DNA of 64,000 bases from Turritopsis dohrnii (Eukaryota; Cnidaria; Hydrozoa; Anthoathecata; Oceaniidae): the NCBI GenBank assembly GCA_027922465.2, contig BQMF02000434.1:62001-126000 (forward strand), read 5' to 3'. Numbering within the stretch: the first letter of the stretch is position 1; the number at the start of each line of letters is the position of its first letter. Shown in pieces: positions 46,906 through 58,055 of the stretch. Both the position numbers and the translations under genes were made by a program. The notes beneath the pieces are model-generated. The model made no database searches. It saw nothing but the letters and a program-made list of their open reading frames with translations, and had not been told where the DNA came from.

Positions 46906-47204
46906 CTATATGTTAATAGCCGATTCTCTATTTGTTTGTGCGTTTGTTTGTTTGTAAGTCACGCAAAATGGTAGATTGAGTTGTGAGCGAAATTATTTCT
47001 TTTTTTGTGTGCGACGTGAGTTCGAAGCAAATACATTGCAACCCCAATCGAACGTGACTTTTTTTGGCTGATGAACTAATAGGAATAACGTTTCGTTTTT
47101 ATTATTTTGTTAGTTTTATATTCCACGTTGACTTGGATTTGAAAACAATACATCAACTAAATACAAAGAAACTAACTGATAAAACATTTTGGACAAAAAG
47201 CAGC

Positions 47205-47640
47205 CGTGGCAGAACGTGGTAGCATCTCGGTTTGCCAGTGTATCCTAACGTATCCTTGTCTGACTGTGTGAGACGGGTGAACTTTTTTTTCGAGTAATGA
47301 AAATGTTTAAAAACCTATAGGTAAAAAAAAAATATCATAAAACAAAATATTTTTTTTTGCTTTTGTCATAATAGTTGTCTTTAATCGATTTTTTTTAATC
47401 TATTTTATTTTATATCAGATCGAACGTTTTTTTTATTCACTTGATTCATTTAGCACGTGCCTTTTCTTCTCTCCTCCCGTGTGATCTTTTTAAGAAGAGA
47501 ATCCATTTCCCCCTTACGTTTGATAGCACCCATGTTAGAGCGCGTAACTTTTTTTAAACAAAAGTTAATAAAAAGTTGAAGTTTTCTCTCTATACGTTTT
47601 GAGTGTATTGTTACACTGATAAAAGATTGGTTTTACCAGA
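47205..47640 (+). repeat. Dispersed repeat, copy B
   Basis: Second copy, followed by GAATCTGCTTCTGG (also at about 30,200) and then the GC-rich hairpin module at 47,727. The order repeat body, GAATCTGC box, then GGCGGC hairpin occurs twice in the window (30.08-30.5 kb and here), suggesting they form one larger element. Confidence 0.75.
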
Positions 47641-47726
47641 GGTTGTGACTTCGAATCTGCTTCTGGTTGTACGAGCCGTTTATAAGGAAATTTGACGTTT
47701 ATTGATACAGTGATACAGAGCAGGTG

Positions 47727-47764
47727 GACATGGGCGGCGAGCGACGCCGCCTTGGCGGCTAGTT
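47727..47764 (+). repeat. GC-rich hairpin module, copy 2 of 3
   Basis: ATGGGCGGCGAGCGACGCCG followed by CCTTGGCGGCTAGTT; identical core to 30,460-30,495. Confidence 0.8.
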
Positions 47765-48009
47765 GTAAATAAAAACCACGTGAAGTTCGCGTTCGGAATG
47801 CATTGTGTAAAGCAAGAAAATCTGCTGACATTTTAAATGCGACCGCGACAATAAACGGCTGAGTTAAGAACATGCAAGATTTGAAACACCAAAAACGTAT
47901 TTCTCTTCACGTGCAAACGAGCTTTATTTAGCGATAAAGCCAGCAGCAAAGGAAGTCTTATCGCTGGTTTTAAGTGCAATAATTTGGAGCAGGTGGTGAT
48001 GCAACGCAG

Positions 48010-48050
48010 GCTGAACATTGGCGGCGAGCGACGCCGCCTTAGCGGCTACT
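48010..48050 (+). repeat. GC-rich hairpin module, copy 3 of 3
   Basis: CTGAACATTGGCGGCGAGCG then ACGCCGCCTTAGCGGCTA; differs by two or three bases from the other copies. Confidence 0.8.
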
Positions 48051-48849
48051 TTTATAAGTTACGTTACGTACTAATACTAAAAACTTGAGCAAAATTAACT
48101 ACGAACCTAATGAATCAAAAAGCAAACAGAATTCACTTTCAATGAATTTAATTTCGATGTCTCGAAACACACAAAAATGCATGTTATGAAGTTGCTCAAG
48201 ATCTTTTTTAAAACCTGGACTGAACATATTTTGTTTTGCAAATTCCGTTCTATATATAATCACATCATAAACAATTCAAGCATTAATTATGGTTTGTAGG
48301 TTTTTCACTCGAGCTCATTTCCGCAAAACAAGAGTTATTTATGTATCAACGTAAAGCGTGTACTGCCCATATGCTTAAGATTACATTGATTTCGTTCATC
48401 AAAGATACCGCAGAAGATATCACATTGATGGCTTTATTTAGATACGTATATTGAACAATTTATTTTGCATTAAAAAAAAATTGATTCAATGTACTTTGGT
48501 TCACCTAAAGCCACCAAAAGTGTGACTTAACAGAATTTGAGAATACATAAAAATTATATCACCAAAGGCCTTTTATTGTACCGCCTGCATATAGCTATCG
48601 AGAAATCAAGAAACTTGGGTTCGAGGTTAGAGTAACAAGTGTGAGTGACCTTGTGAAGTGACCTTTTGTGGACAATTTAGTTTTCCTATACACTGTAGCT
48701 TTCCTAAAAGAACATTTCGAAATACTATTTGCGAAATATATTGAAATGTCATCACATAGTTAAAGTATTTTAATTAAAGTCGCGCGTCAGATCATCATTA
48801 AGATTGCATTATCGGATATTTGTGTCACTTTCGAGGGATAACTTCACAG

Positions 48850-50556
48850 AATCGAAACTATTAGGAATGGAAGCTATAAAACATACTGGTTCGTGCTGGG
48901 AGTGTATTGCCTTCACTGCTTGAGTGTTGTTGCTACGTCCACATGTTTCACGGCAGTCTCTAATATTCTCCAATACTATGTCGATATGAAACCTATTGCC
49001 ATGCATATGCTTTCGATTGTATTTGGTGTATGCCTCCTGCTGTTTACTCTGCTTGCAGCTTATGTATTGCATTAACGGGATTCTGAAACTCATGTTTCGT
49101 TTACACGAAACTATTTTTCTATAGATTTGTAGGGAATTGTATACAACTTTGTACAGTTGTTCGTGAATTTTTCCCTACAAAGTCATTAGAAACTTCACAT
49201 CAACACTTTAAATAAGCGTGCAAAGTAATGATGTTTCTATTGATACAACAAAAGGCTTTAAATCTCTGAAGTACCGTTCTAGTAGAACAGTTTCAAAATA
49301 ATTCTCACAAGTAATTAATTTTTTTCGTGTAACAGGCTCGTCGAGTTTACGAATCTCCCTAATAAATATGAACTTGCTGTCACTTTGAAAGTGTCAGCAA
49401 TTATTAACGTGGCTGGTGCTATAATTCGTTTTTTATCATATTACGAAAAATATGGATATTTCTTACTTTTATTTGGAAATATTTTCGGTGCAATATCCTA
49501 CACCACATCTGTATTGCTTAATCCCAAGTTGGTTTCCTGCAGATGAAAGGGGAACTGCAATTGGAATAGGCACCGGATTTGATTTACTTTTTTCTAGAAT
49601 TGTTTTCATTCTTGGAACTCAAACTATTCAGAACAACAAGAATAAAGAGAATATCTGATTTACGAACGTTGAATATTATTCTACTGGTAACAGCATGTTT
49701 CTCCTTTACTGCTTTGATATTTTTGAAAAGTAAACCTAAAACACCCCCGTCGTCATATGAACGGGATGTTATAGAAAATCGAAAAGCGGTGCAACAGTCT
49801 GTGGAGATGAATTGGAATGCCGCATCATCTAGACAAACATGTTGATGTTACTGAACACAAATCTGATTTTGTGGAAACCGTGAAAACATTGCTTAGGCAT
49901 CGAAATCTCATAAGGATTATTTACGTCATTGCATTGATGGAAGCTTTAGATACTCCATTCAAAATGATTCTCAATGATATTTTAGTACAGAAGTTCCCAG
50001 GAGCTGAACAAAATATAGGAATTGTTGGCTTGTTAGCAGTAGTAGTTGGGTTTGTAACGAATATTATCACCGGTATAATCATTGATAAAACGAGAGCTTT
50101 TAAAACCGTCAGTTTTGTTATATTTGGATTGACAATAGTCTTCATGATTGCTTGGATGTTGCTGTTAGATTTTGTCATTCATTTTTAATCGTTTGTATAC
50201 CTTACTGTATGATGTTAATGACATCAACCAGCTACTTTACAGTAGGAGCAGCCTATTTGATGAAAACAACCTATCCAATAGATTCCGGAATAAGCAACAT
50301 GATTTCGAGTATTTCTGACAGTTTTTACATAACGATCCTTTCTACAATACTGTCACATGTTCTTGTTTATGTCAAAGTCTTGTTTGTCAATGTAATCTGC
50401 ATTCTTGTCGTTTTAATTGCAATTAATCTCACAATGTTCATGACTCCGATAGACGGCAATCATGGAAATGCAGATGATGTTGTAGAAGCGAAACGAATTA
50501 AAGGAATTTGGAAGGATGTTGTTGATGTCGTGGATGTTGTTAATGTTAAACCATGA
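48850..50556 (+). pseudogene. Decayed major-facilitator transporter gene (FLVCR/SLC49-like)
   Basis: Consecutive hydrophobic segments in different frames reconstruct the order of a 12-helix MFS protein. YWFVLGVYCLHCLS starts TM1 (48,870-49,073). Then, after a ~300-bp repeat insertion, comes NVAGAIIRFLSYYEKYGYFLLLFGNIFGAIS with IPSWFPADERGTAIGIGTGFDLL (a WF-P-R-TA-IG signature like FLVCR). An acidic central loop, RNLIRIIYVIALMEALDTPFKMILNDIL and further helices run to a C-terminal tail ending at 50,556. Frame changes near 49,500, 49,640, 49,830 and 50,170 and stop codons break it. No introns are evident between the pieces, so it may be a retrocopy or a degenerate single-exon gene. FLVCR/SLC49 is my best family guess. 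Confidence 0.7.
49095..49385 (+). repeat. Dispersed repeat inserted in the MFS pseudogene
   Basis: Begins with the palindrome GTTTCGTTTACACGAAAC and contains TTGTTCGTGAATTTTTCCCT and AAGTCATTAGAAACTTCACA. It matches 39,425-39,610 in inverted orientation; its 3' part (TTTTTTCGTGTAACAGGCTCG) matches 30,540-30,600. It separates TM1-2 sequence from the rest of the transporter relic. Confidence 0.75.
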
Positions 50557-50934
50557 AACACATTTTATTCGTAAACAATGCACCTTATATTTTGATAACT
50601 TGGAGTTTCATCTCAGCTTTTTAATAGGAATTATTATATACCTATAAGCTTTTTTTATCTACAATAAATTTGAATGTTCCGTATGATCGTGCAATAACTG
50701 ATGCGATGTTACACGGTCGTTGTTGATATTCAACGGCGCAATACAATGTCTTCGCATTTTGGATTTTCGAATGCACTCTTTCGAACGAATTCAAAAAAAT
50801 CAGAATAAAAATTTAATAAAAATTTAATAATGAAATTTAATAATGTGTTATTGTAATTTTTTTTTGGTATATAATAAAACATATATTGCATGGCTTTTTT
50901 TTATTGAATATCGCGATTATTATTCTGTTTATTA

Positions 50935-52625
50935 GTAAACTAGTATCCCGGGTAAAACTTTTTTACCGAGCTTAACTTCGAAAACATTAGGTCAAATCCA
51001 CCATTCCCGTGTATGTACCCCGTGACGAAAAAATAAATCATGGAATCGCAACTCAAAAATGTACCCATGTTGTAGAGCTCAAAAAACTGATCAAAAAAGT
51101 GTATGGGATCGTTTCGCTACGACCAACCGTTGCAGAGATATCCTGAATCAAAGATTTTGATGACGTCATATCCGCAGTACCAAATAAAATTTTGACCCAA
51201 ATGTTGCGTCACCCCATCGCCCGTATCGCGGACCCTAAAAAACGTCAGTTATCCCTATTGGTTCTCTAGATATTTCCCCAAAAACGTCGCGTTCGATTGG
51301 GGCTGCAATGCAATGATTCCCCGTGATCATAAAAAAAACTGACGTCAAATGATGCCACATGCTTTTGGAATGATCGTGAAAAAAGTGTCTCTCGCATCTA
51401 CGTGGTTTTACGCGCACATAAGAGGACGATGACCGTAAAAATTAAACAAATATGTCACTCTCTAAAATAAAAGTGGGATGCACAAAGCGAATTAGTATAT
51501 ATAGACTAGTATCTCGCGTAAAAGTTTTTTACGACTTTAATTTCGAAAAGAATCTGCAGAAATACGACGCGTTCCCGAGTGTACCCCGTGACGAAAATTT
51601 TAATTACGGAATTGGAAATGGAAAGTGTACCCATATTGTAGAGCTCGAAAAACTGAGCAAAAAAATGTATGGGATCGTTTCGTTACGATCAACCGCAGCA
51701 GAGATATAGTCGATCAAAGATTTTAATGACGTCATATCCGCAGTACCAAATAAAAATTAGGCCCAAATGTTGCGTCACCCCGTCACCCGTATCGCCGACC
51801 CTATAAAACGTCAGTTATCCCTATTGGTTCTCGAGATATTTCCCCGAAATCGTCGCGTTCGATTGGGGATGCAATGCAATGGTTCCCCCCGTGATAAGAT
51901 AAGAATAACTGACGTCACGCCGCGTGCTATTATACTAATCGTCAATTATCAATGGTCTAACGAAAAAATGACCACGATTAAGAAGATTTTGACCGTAAAT
52001 TTTAAAAAAACACAACACTCTCTAAAATAAAAGTGGGATGCAAGATTGCGGATTAGTATAATAAGACTAGTATCTCGCGTAAAAAATTTTTACGGCTTTA
52101 ATTTCGAAAAGGATCTGCCGAAATCTCACGTTCCCGTGTGCGAACCCCGTGATGAAAATTTCAATTACGGAATCGGGACTGGAAAATGTACCCATGTTGT
52201 AGAGCTTGAAAAACTGATCAAAAAAATGTATGGAATCATTTCGCTATGACCAACCGTTGGAGAGATATCATCAATCAAAGGTTTTGTGACGTCATAGCCG
52301 CAGTACCAACTAAAATTTAGGCCCAAATGTTGCGTCACCCCATCACCCGTGTCGCCGACCCTCAAAAACGTCAGTTATCGCTATTGGTTCTCGAGATATT
52401 TTCCCAAAAACGTCGCGTTCGATTGGGGATGCAATGCAATGGTTCCCCCGTGATAAGATAAAAATAACTGACGTCACGCCGCGTGCTATTATACTAATCC
52501 TCGATTATCAATGGTCTAACGAAAAAATGACCACGATTAAGAAGATTTTGACCGTAAATTTGAGAAAAAACCAACACTCTCTAAATTAAAAGTGGGATGC
52601 ACACACGCGAATTAGTATAATAAGA
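50935..52625 (+). repeat. Three-unit tandem array, ~565-bp period
   Basis: Units begin ACTAGTATC(C/T)CG at about 50,940, 51,504 and 52,067. Each carries the ordered boxes GTAGAGCTCAAAAAACTGA, GTATGGGATCGTTTCG, AGAGATAT, GACGTCATATCCGCAGTACC, AATGTTGCGTCACCCC, AACGTCAGTTAT, TCGCGTTCGATTGGGG and ACTGACGTCA. Units 2 and 3 are closer to each other than to unit 1. Repeated short frames inside it (e.g. 51,452-51,709 and 52,046-52,249) reflect the repeat, not genes. TGACGTCA/CRE-like palindromes recur in every unit. Confidence 0.9.
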
Positions 52626-52710
52626 TGTAGTAAATGTAGACAATTAGGCTGTTAAATTGCACGGACTCAGAAAATGTTGCAAAAGGTGGTATGGATGTTT
52701 GCTATTATTT

Positions 52711-52862
52711 ATTTTATTAAAAACACATCTGTAAAAATTTTATATTTCACGAAGCTTTTCGTAATCTAGTTACATTCTTAAAGTGATAATCACTTGATAA
52801 TAATAATCACTTGAAAAGCTTCGTGAAATATAATATTTTTACAGATGTGTTTTTAATAAAAT
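52711..52862. mobile_element. 152-bp foldback MITE
   Basis: Two 50-bp arms (52,711-52,760 and 52,813-52,862) are inverted repeats with a single mismatch, around a 52-bp loop that itself has AAGTGATAATCACTT palindromes. The ACGAAGCTTTTCGT core also occurs alone at 59,096-59,110, a half-copy. Confidence 0.85.
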
Positions 52863-53159
52863 GAATTGTTTGTTGGCTGATATTATTAATATGCTATTAG
52901 TTTTAGTTTTTTCATCTATTGTTAAGCATTCCTTATTGTTCATTATGAAGCTAGTGACCATATTTCGGGTAATAAAACATCTGCAATTTTCAAAACATTA
53001 ATTCAATTTCCGCGCTTATAGCGTAGGAAATTGTTTGGTTTACACATTCTATCTATCTATCTCTGTCACAACTTTTCGTCGTTTTCGGAAAGTCCGTTCG
53101 GATTTCGGATTGTTTGTTTATTCAAAGTAGTTAATGACTGACCTATGCTAGGAACTTGG

Positions 53160-53560
53160 GACAGGTTTGACTAAAATTGGGCAATTTAGACAAGGTGCTG
53201 ATTTAGAAGTTGACGGTCATTTTGTCAGACTTGACTAAAATTGGACAATTTGGGCCAAATTTGGACCAAATTTCGAAAGTTCTTCAAATTTCATGAAATT
53301 TTGCATGGATTACATTTAAAAGGTGCTGATTTCAAATTTGACAGTCATTTTGTCAGACTTGACTAAAATTGGACAATTTGGGCCAAATTTGGACCAAATT
53401 TCGAAAGTTCTTCAAATTTCATGAAATTTTGCATGGATTACATTTAAAAGGTGCTGATTTCAAATTTGACAGTCATTTTGTCAGACTTGACTAAAATTGG
53501 ACAATTTGGGCCAAATTTGGACCAAATTTCGAAAAATCTTCAATTTTCATGAATAAACAT
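53160..53560 (+). repeat. Satellite, 128-bp unit, about three copies
   Basis: The phrase ACAGTCATTTTGTCAGACTT recurs at 53,213 (diverged), 53,341 and 53,469, i.e. an exact 128-bp period. The last two units are nearly identical. Inverted relatives lie at 40.73-41.06 kb. Confidence 0.9.
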
Positions 53561-54201
53561 CATGTGCAAGATATTGATGAACTGTTTTTCTGGACCCGAA
53601 ACATCATAATGAATTGCAAAGCTGCCAAGATTAAGTTAAATAAATTAAAGAAGGGAGTAATTTTCTTAAGGCCTGATGCGGAAATTGTTCAAGCCTAATG
53701 GCTTCTAGTTTTCATTGATTAGATAATAAATTTTCGAAATCTTTGAAAAAATATCTTTCAGTGGGTATAACAATTGGAACGAGCAAACAAATATGTAAAA
53801 AATCTTACTCATTTTTAAGTCGGAACTACTTTTTCTCGGGACACAATGTACACTGTTATTACACTAATTCGTATTTGTTATTTCTATGTTGGTGTGGGTA
53901 TATGAATAGCTATTATTGTCTATAAGATGGTCATATTAGTTACAGGAGAGAACAAAACTTTTATCGAAAGCGTTAACGAAAAACTTGGATAAAGTTTACA
54001 TTTTCGTTCCTTGTGAAGTTGCAGCAGTCAATCGGATCATGTAACGTTTTGATTTTGCGATAAAATATTGCCTATTGTGAGCTATTTATAAGTAGTGGTG
54101 CAGGTAATGAGAGTTCCGTTTCCGCTTTTATCAATATTTGTCAGTTTTATTTTCTTAATTTTGTTATTTCTCCTTTTTCCATCTAGAATAATTTTTTTTT
54201 A

Positions 54202-54242
54202 CGGTAGTAGCGAAAGCGAATACCGTATTAAAACACCCGTGA

Positions 54243-54273
<31 letters not shown>

Positions 54274-55019
54274 CTCCGGCCGAAATGGCAATTAGTCTGC
54301 GATTTAGAGTCTGCGGGACTCTATCAAAAACGCAATGTAAATTCTAATGAAGGAACGCAGCCTTCGTAATTTGGAAGCTTTTTCATATCGAACATTTAAA
54401 AGTAGATTACCTTTTATTTTAAAAGTACATAACCTGATATTTTATAACTTAATCCACGAAATTACAATTCATTCGAATTCTAATCAAATAGGCGTACATA
54501 AAAATGGGACTTTTAGTTCATTACGCTAACTGAAAATATATACTTGATATGTTGCTTTTCTTTAGTAAAGCTTATCAGTTCAAAATTTCTTATTACCTCG
54601 TTAGGTTTTGTAACTATTACACTATGTTTGTTTATTAAAGTTTTCAAAGGTCTAGTTCAAAAAGGCAGTTTATTTGTTGGAATTCAGTTTTGGTTTCGTC
54701 AGAAATTATTTTTATAAACAAACTTTTTTTTCTACATAAGCTCTTACGAAAAAATTTCTTATAAAAAAACATATGTGACACAGCTCACGCATGTATAATT
54801 CTTTTGTCTTTAAATAAATTATTGCTGCTGTTTTATGGTTAGACCCTATTTACACTAATTAATCATTTTCATTGAATTTATCGTTAATGCCTGTTTTCCA
54901 CCAGTGAGATATCTTAGAAAACACCCAGTAAAAAAGTTTTTAGCACTTAAAGTAAAATCTCAAAAGCGTTTGCGTGAAAAGTAAACTTGCTGCTACCGCT
55001 TTGCGCCATCTGGCTCTTG
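54202..55019 (-). mobile_element. MITE-like DNA transposon, copy 3 of 3
   Basis: 818 bp in inverted orientation: CGGTAGTAGCGAAAGC at the left, GCGCCATCTGGCTCTTG at the right, flanked by TTA on both sides (54,199-54,201 and 55,020-55,022), a perfect TAA-type duplication. An expanded (TAC)n tract lies at 54,245-54,273. Confidence 0.85.
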
Positions 55020-55022
55020 TTA

Positions 55023-56690
55023 TTAATTAAAGAACTTAAAGAATTAAATTTCTTCCTGTCTTTGAGGTCGTCAGACAAAAGCTTGTTATTTGCATTGTCG
55101 AAAATTAAAAACCCAATCCCATTTTTGAGTTCCTCACATTAGATAAAAAAAACCGAAGTTATTTTACAAAAGATAGTGGTTATGACATCGATGTTCATTC
55201 TTGTGTTAACTTTTTTGTTTTTGTGCTTAACTATTGAAATAAAAAAAGCTTGAAATAACCGGCATCCATCTCACTATCTCTACATCTTGTAGGTTTACCT
55301 TTTCTGTTATGTGCTTTTCGTGTTAAAAATTCACTTGTATAACAGCATTGTGTTGTACCATTGTCATGAGTTCTCATGAGGACAGTATCTGTGTACGTAA
55401 TTTGTACGTCATTCTCAGCGGCTGAAAAAATTATGAAGTGAAAATTAACGTATATCACTCACAGCAAGTTTACACTGGAAGCTATTTATGTAGATTAAAT
55501 TTTTTTTTTAAAAAAAAAAATCAAATAATCAATACGAGAACATGGAATGCCAATATAAATAAGCAATACTTCAAATAGCGAACCAAATTTTCTTGGAATA
55601 CCTCTATCATTGACTGAATAGGGGTTGTAGGAAAAAGAATCTGCTAGGGAAGTAGGGACAATGTTTTTGTTGTTTAGCTACTTAGACATTTTGAATTTGA
55701 CGTAAAAACATTTGCAATGATTATGCCCTCTTTCACTGATGTCGTGTACTATTCCTGCAATCAATCTCTCCCATGATTATCGCTTTGCATTCGTGCAATT
55801 GACTTTACGTGAGTGAAAAACTTTCGACGAGATTACCAAGTAAGATTAACACTAACAAATGGGTCAGAAAACAGACAGCTTATGTTTTTTTCCGCTGACT
55901 TTATAATAATAGTACAATAATATTATTTTTAAGAACTTTCGTCGACTCTGAAGAATGCAGGCTAGTTGGATAATGTGCATGAAATACAGTGTATATCAAA
56001 ATGTCTTATCCACCAACTTTCAAGGCGTATATTTCGTTACATGTCTGATAAAATATTGTGAATTTTACATCACAAGAAAGAGCTTTTCATGTTCTATCCG
56101 TTAATATAAAATGTTTGCCAAAATATTTTTTCTTCGAAAAGATATTGAAGAAAAACTCAGCGATTTGGCTCATTAAAAACTTTTTAAATAACATAGTATA
56201 ATATAGTAATAGATAAGGAAAGAGATACGAAAAAACATTCTGTCTCCCACTTACAGTACCATGCTTTGAAACGAGTCAGCTAATAACTGTATTCCACCGT
56301 GTAACGTCAACACGAAAGTTGGAAGCTGATGATGATGATAATGATGAAGATGAAGAACAAAATCGGAAACTGACATTCGCCTATCTCGTGAAACTACTAT
56401 GCCTCCTCGCTCGCTTGCGCTCACTGCTGGGGCAATTATCTGTATCACGAGCTTTTGAAATTGGTGCAGCAATTTTATTTACAGTGTGTATCAAAAAATT
56501 GGAAACAAAAAATATTATCGCAGTTTTAAAAGTAAACATTCAATTTATTTTTATAAGTTTGATATCAGTGGAATCTTTTCCTTTAACCCTTAATTGATCG
56601 TTAGGAAATTAATGAGTTTTTCCAGACCTATTTTTCGATTTTCTCTTCTTCTTTTCCATTTCATACAAGAAATACATCATTAGAAAGACA
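55023..56690. other. Unassigned region
   Basis: No recognisable gene or transposon ends. A GATGAT-rich low-complexity tract lies at 56,325-56,350. The 92-codon frame at 56,319-56,597 (low-complexity start, then hydrophobic) has no known domain. Confidence 0.4.
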
Positions 56691-56698
56691 AAAAGATA

Positions 56699-58053
56699 CC
56701 CAGCAGGCACCCAACGTTTATCTAACGTTAGTCTAACGTTGGTTCTAGGTTTAACGTTACCAACGTAAAACCAACGTTATTCCAACGTTAACTACTTACG
56801 TTAGTACAACGTTAGAAAGTTACATCAGGACAACGTTAAATTTCGTTAATTTACGTTGTATTAACGTTAGTGTTACGTTAGTTTTTACGTTGTGGTAACG
56901 TTAGTGGTTGGTTAGAATGGAAGTCTTTTTTTAATTAGTATAACGTTAAATACTTACGTTAGTATAACGTTAGATACTTACGTTAGTATAACGTTAAATT
57001 TCGTTAATTTACGTTATACTAAAGTTAGTGTTACGTTATTTTTTACGTAGTGGTAACGTTGGTGGTTGGTTAGAATAGAAGTCTTTTTTTAATTAGTATA
57101 ACGTTAAATACTTACGTTAGTAAGGGCTATCATAGGTAAGTCCTTGAGGATGATATGAATTTTGATTCGCACTTGATACACATTTTCGCCTTTTCAATTA
57201 AGAAGTGTATCTCTTGAAAAGAACTCGCTTTTACCGTGCTAACCTAGTATTTCCTCTCTATTTTACGCATGGTAATATGTCTATTATAATATCTATTATA
57301 TACTTCGCGCTAGTCTAGCCGTAAAACGAGAAATCAGTTGGATTATTTAATCTTGGTTTTGCTGGCAAGATCTGTACTACATGACTTATAGATGATAGCT
57401 AGAGTATTAGGGCCTGCTACTTGATTATTTTTAATAGAAATCTTTTACTCAAGGTTTCTGATTAATTTTGTTGTATCCCCAGAGTGTTTTGCTTTGTTAA
57501 CATATGAAAGCACAAAATGTCTGTTCTATGGACATTAGTCAGCTGGAAAATAGATATCTGTTCTAGCATAAATTTCCATTGATTTTCATTTATTGCAATT
57601 TGCCGTAACCACAAGCATTCGTTTAACACCTTCACTTATATTTGTTTCTTTTTCTTCTATTAGGCATGCGTAAATATTGACATAAAAATATACTTTTCTT
57701 GTCAATTAAAGGTAAATATCAACTTCTATGACTATTCGCTGTTTTCGTCATTTGTCTTACTTTGTTGGGATGGACACCGGGATTTGTTTATAATGACTTC
57801 AGAAGTCATTACAATGTTATAACATTTTGATGTTGTTAACGAAATTTAACGTTGTCCTGATGTAACTTTCTAACGTTATGCTAACGTAAGTATTTAACGT
57901 TATACTAACGTAAGTATCTAACGTTATACTAACGTAAGTATCTAACGTTATACTAATTAAAAAAAGACTTCCATTCTAACCAACCACTAACGTTACCACA
58001 ACGTAAAAAATAACGTAACACTAACGTTAGTATAACGTTGGGTGCTTGCTGGG
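56699..58053. mobile_element. 1.36-kb non-autonomous transposon with AACGTTA arrays
   Basis: Inverted termini CCCAGCAGGCACCCAACGTT (left) and AACGTTGGGTGCTTGCTGGG (right), flanked by TA (56,697-56,698 and 58,054-58,055). Long inverted arms carry dozens of palindromic TAACGTTA units, including GTATAACGTTAAATACTTAC blocks. The GGTTGGTTAGAATGGAAGTC block occurs twice in the left arm (about 56,908 and 57,063) and once inverted on the right (about 57,968-57,990). The interior (57,125-57,830) has no coding capacity. Its terminus resembles the CCCAGTGGGCA end of the 20.7-kb element. Confidence 0.9.
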
Positions 58054-58055
58054 TA

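Noticed and set aside
51452..52249. Repeated short frames in the 565-bp array (LVSRVK..YDFNFEK / IIRLVSRVKNFYGFNFEK)
   Set aside because: The similarity follows from the DNA repeat. Frames are short, not preserved through all three units and lack start or splice context.
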